Assembly (NCBI GenBank): GCA_009731375.1
Contig: BJOX01000189.1
Coordinates: 13,947 to 77,946, forward strand
DNA length: 64,000 bases
Direction of reading: 5' to 3'
From: Paulinella micropora
Lineage: Eukaryota > Cercozoa > Imbricatea > Euglyphida
How positions within the stretch are numbered: the stretch's first letter is position 1; each line of letters begins with the position of its first letter. The notes under the pieces are model-generated. The model ran no database searches and was not told where the DNA came from. It saw nothing but the letters and a program-made list of their open reading frames with translations. The translations under genes and the position numbers were made by a program. This document shows, piece by piece, positions 21,464 to 64,000 of this stretch.

Positions 21464-21760
21464 GCTACTACTACTACTACTACTACTNNNNNNNNNNNNN
21501 NNNNNNNNNNNNNNNNNNNNNNNNNNNNNNNNNNNNNNNNNNNNNNNNNNNNNNNNNNNNNNNNNNNNNNNNNNNNNNNNNNNNNNNNNNNNNNNNNNNN
21601 NNNNNNNNNNNNNNNNNNNNNNNNNNNNNNNNNNNNNNNNNNNNNNNNNNNNNNNNNNNNNNNNNNNNNNNNNNNNNNNNNNNNNNNNNNNNNNNNNNNN
21701 NNNNNNNNNNNNNNNNNNNNNNNNNNNACCCCCCCCCCCCCCCCCCCCAACCTCAAAGTT
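20870..21760. repeat. CTA/CTG/CCA triplet arrays with N gap and poly-C
   Basis: CCA, then CTA and CTG triplets run from about 20870 to 21487, then N at 21488-21727, then a poly-C tract. Poly-Leu, poly-Thr and poly-Tyr frames arise only from the repeat. This is probably intron or upstream sequence of the giant gene. Confidence 0.95.
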
Positions 21761-21996
21761 TTTGTCGCCATGCTAAAAGATTTCAGATCTCAGCCATCCG
21801 CATAGTGATCCCAAAACTTCATATCTTGCATTTTTGTACATATATATATATATACATGTATATATATATATATGTATATATACCGGGTTTGAAGTCTTGT
21901 TTGCAGGGATAAGAATGCTTGATCGCATACGCACACATATGTAGCTTGTATACATACATATACCTCTCATCTTACTATGGCCGTTGTCTGTCGCAG

Positions 21997-63977
<41,981 letters not shown>

Positions 63978-64000
63978 GTAAGCTGTAACTCGCGCTTATC

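Noticed and set aside
20799-21776. Poly-Leu/Thr/Tyr ORFs
   Set aside because: Translations of CTA/CTG microsatellites.

Overview
The window is nuclear DNA of an intron-rich eukaryote, most likely a protist or alga. The evidence is GT-AG introns with exact phase continuity over about 40 kb, a Ty3/gypsy retrotransposon, a Helitron-like gene remnant, tRNA-derived SINEs and very dense microsatellites. I cannot name the lineage from sequence alone. It is a draft assembly: twelve N gaps occur, most of them beside homopolymer G/C/T runs or inside repeats.

Region 1-6600 is a graveyard of degenerate mobile DNA. It holds purine-rich low-complexity sequence, a locally duplicated segment with a strong hairpin, a frameshifted ORF pair with a Helitron-type N-terminal zinc motif, a 2.1 kb AT-rich block bordered by 17-bp inverted repeats, and a decayed coding stretch. 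Region 6605-17222 is a nearly intact Ty3/gypsy element of about 10.6 kb. Its gag and pol lie in one reading frame separated by a single UGA, so pol is probably made by stop-codon readthrough; the 3' LTR is cut by a 10-N gap. Region 17233-21990 is mostly low complexity (poly-T, TC, GT, TTTC, CTA arrays) with no gene I can support.

Region 21997-63977 is, by my reconstruction, one giant plus-strand gene that enters mid-domain and runs off the right edge. I trace 48 exons (about 15.8 kb coding, about 5,280 residues). Phases match at nearly every junction; the exceptions are noted at exons 24, 32 and 37. In order the protein has at least 25 IPT/TIG domains, a DUF2341-like module and lectin-like region, a reelin-like repeat, more IPT/TIG domains, a cysteine-rich GCC2/GCC3-like segment, an EGF-like knot, about nine transmembrane helices interrupted by a long disordered Ser/Pro/Glu-rich loop, a helical region and a beginning WD40-type propeller. 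This suggests a giant cell-surface receptor or adhesion protein with a cytosolic propeller, an architecture I do not recognise as described.

The introns carry most of the other interesting content. A degenerate foldback element recurs in most of them and in none of the exons. A tRNA-derived SINE family with AAT/ATT tails explains many of the trinucleotide arrays. GTAG microsatellites grow directly out of two splice donors, and a GC-AG intron and a NAGNAG acceptor are also likely.
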